From contig JAKJDA010000169.1 in the NCBI GenBank assembly GCA_022706165.1, forward strand, positions 1-6,660: DNA of 6,660 bases. Reading direction: 5' to 3'. A program made the translations under genes and the position numbers. This DNA comes from Candidatus Hydrogenedentota bacterium (GTDB taxonomy: Bacteria; Hydrogenedentota; Hydrogenedentia; Hydrogenedentales; SLHB01). Below, in pieces: positions 6,399 to 6,660 of this stretch (position 1 is its first letter; the number at the start of each line of letters is the position of its first letter). Under the pieces are notes generated by a model. It saw nothing but the letters and a program-made list of their open reading frames with translations, ran no database searches and was not told the origin of the DNA.

Positions 6399-6660
6399 AT
6401 GGCGGATAGCATCGAACAAGCGGCAGCCGCGTTGCGCGACAGGAAGGAACCATGGGTGAAACGGCGCGATGCAGCGGATTTTCTCAGCAACGTAGCAACC
6501 AGGGCGATCGCGGCATTGAAAGCCAACGCCGCGGAAAAGGACGTCGACGTCCATGACGCCGTGACCAAGGCATTGGGCCAAGCCAGCGCCGCCTTGGCGG
6601 GAATCGCCCCCGTCCACGCAAAGGAACCGCAAGGCGCGCCGGACCCCCAATCGCTCGCCT
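6399..6660 (+). CDS. Helical, HEAT-repeat-like protein of unknown function (partial, N-terminus only)
   Basis: ATG at 6399 has a perfect AGGAGG site (6385-6390) eight bases upstream. The frame stays open for 87 codons to the window edge. There is no signal peptide or membrane segment. Residues about 16-43 (KEPWVKRRDAADFLSNVATR and on) and about 48-67 (DVDVHDAVTKALGQASAALA) form amphipathic helices. The motif of a basic turn, Asp-Ala, then Ala-Leu-Gly resembles HEAT or PBS-lyase-type repeats, which usually serve as protein-binding scaffolds. From about residue 70 the sequence turns proline-rich (PVHAKEPQGAPDPQ), as in a linker to a further domain outside the window. The domain reading is tentative; the coding call is firm because of the ribosome binding site and codon pattern. 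Confidence 0.75.
   Translation, partial: MADSIEQAAAALRDRKEPWVKRRDAADFLSNVATRAIAALKANAAEKDVDVHDAVTKALGQASAALAGIAPVHAKEPQGAPDPQSLA

Overview
This window reads as ordinary chromosomal DNA from a GC-rich (about 60% by eye), Gram-negative-type bacterium. The supporting signs are a lipoprotein signal peptide with a lipobox, a sigma-54 enhancer-binding response regulator with an intact GAFTGA loop, Shine-Dalgarno sites of the AGGAGG type, and a family 4 (Fe-S) uracil-DNA glycosylase. No marker gene fixes the phylum. A planctomycete-like, Hydrogenedentes-like or deltaproteobacterial relative would fit, but that is a guess. I see no mobile element, CRISPR array, tRNA or rRNA.

Layout. Positions 1-1200 hold two minus-strand genes, probably co-transcribed: a J-domain-like protein without the HPD motif (616-1200), then a GTG-started protein with two TPR-like repeats (532 down past the left edge). 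Positions 1201-1573 are a divergent intergenic region with a 9-bp inverted repeat overlapping an extended -10-like sequence and a weak sigma-54-like -24/-12 site. Positions 1574-5079 are a tight plus-strand operon: family 4 uracil-DNA glycosylase, membrane-bound NtrB-type histidine kinase, NtrC-type response regulator. The kinase Shine-Dalgarno overlaps the glycosylase stop codon, and kinase and regulator overlap by ATGA. Positions 5080-5265 separate convergent genes and hold a strong hairpin terminator for the minus strand. A small lipoprotein of unknown function lies at 5266-5892 (minus). Positions 5893-6398 are a second divergent intergenic region with a candidate promoter for each direction. 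At 6399 a helical, HEAT-like protein starts and runs off the right edge.

How the genes work together. The kinase and regulator form a complete two-component system: transmembrane sensor, His255 to Asp53 phosphorelay, then sigma-54 open-complex formation. The co-translated glycosylase removes uracil from DNA. Nothing in the sequence shows whether the system controls DNA repair or only shares the transcript. The plus strand is richer in C than G even across minus-strand genes, which suggests replication-strand skew, with the three-gene operon on the lagging strand.

No clearly new system is evident. The most unusual points are the HPD-less J-like protein paired with a TPR protein, the glycosylase-kinase-regulator coupling, and the palindromes placed inside two candidate promoters.
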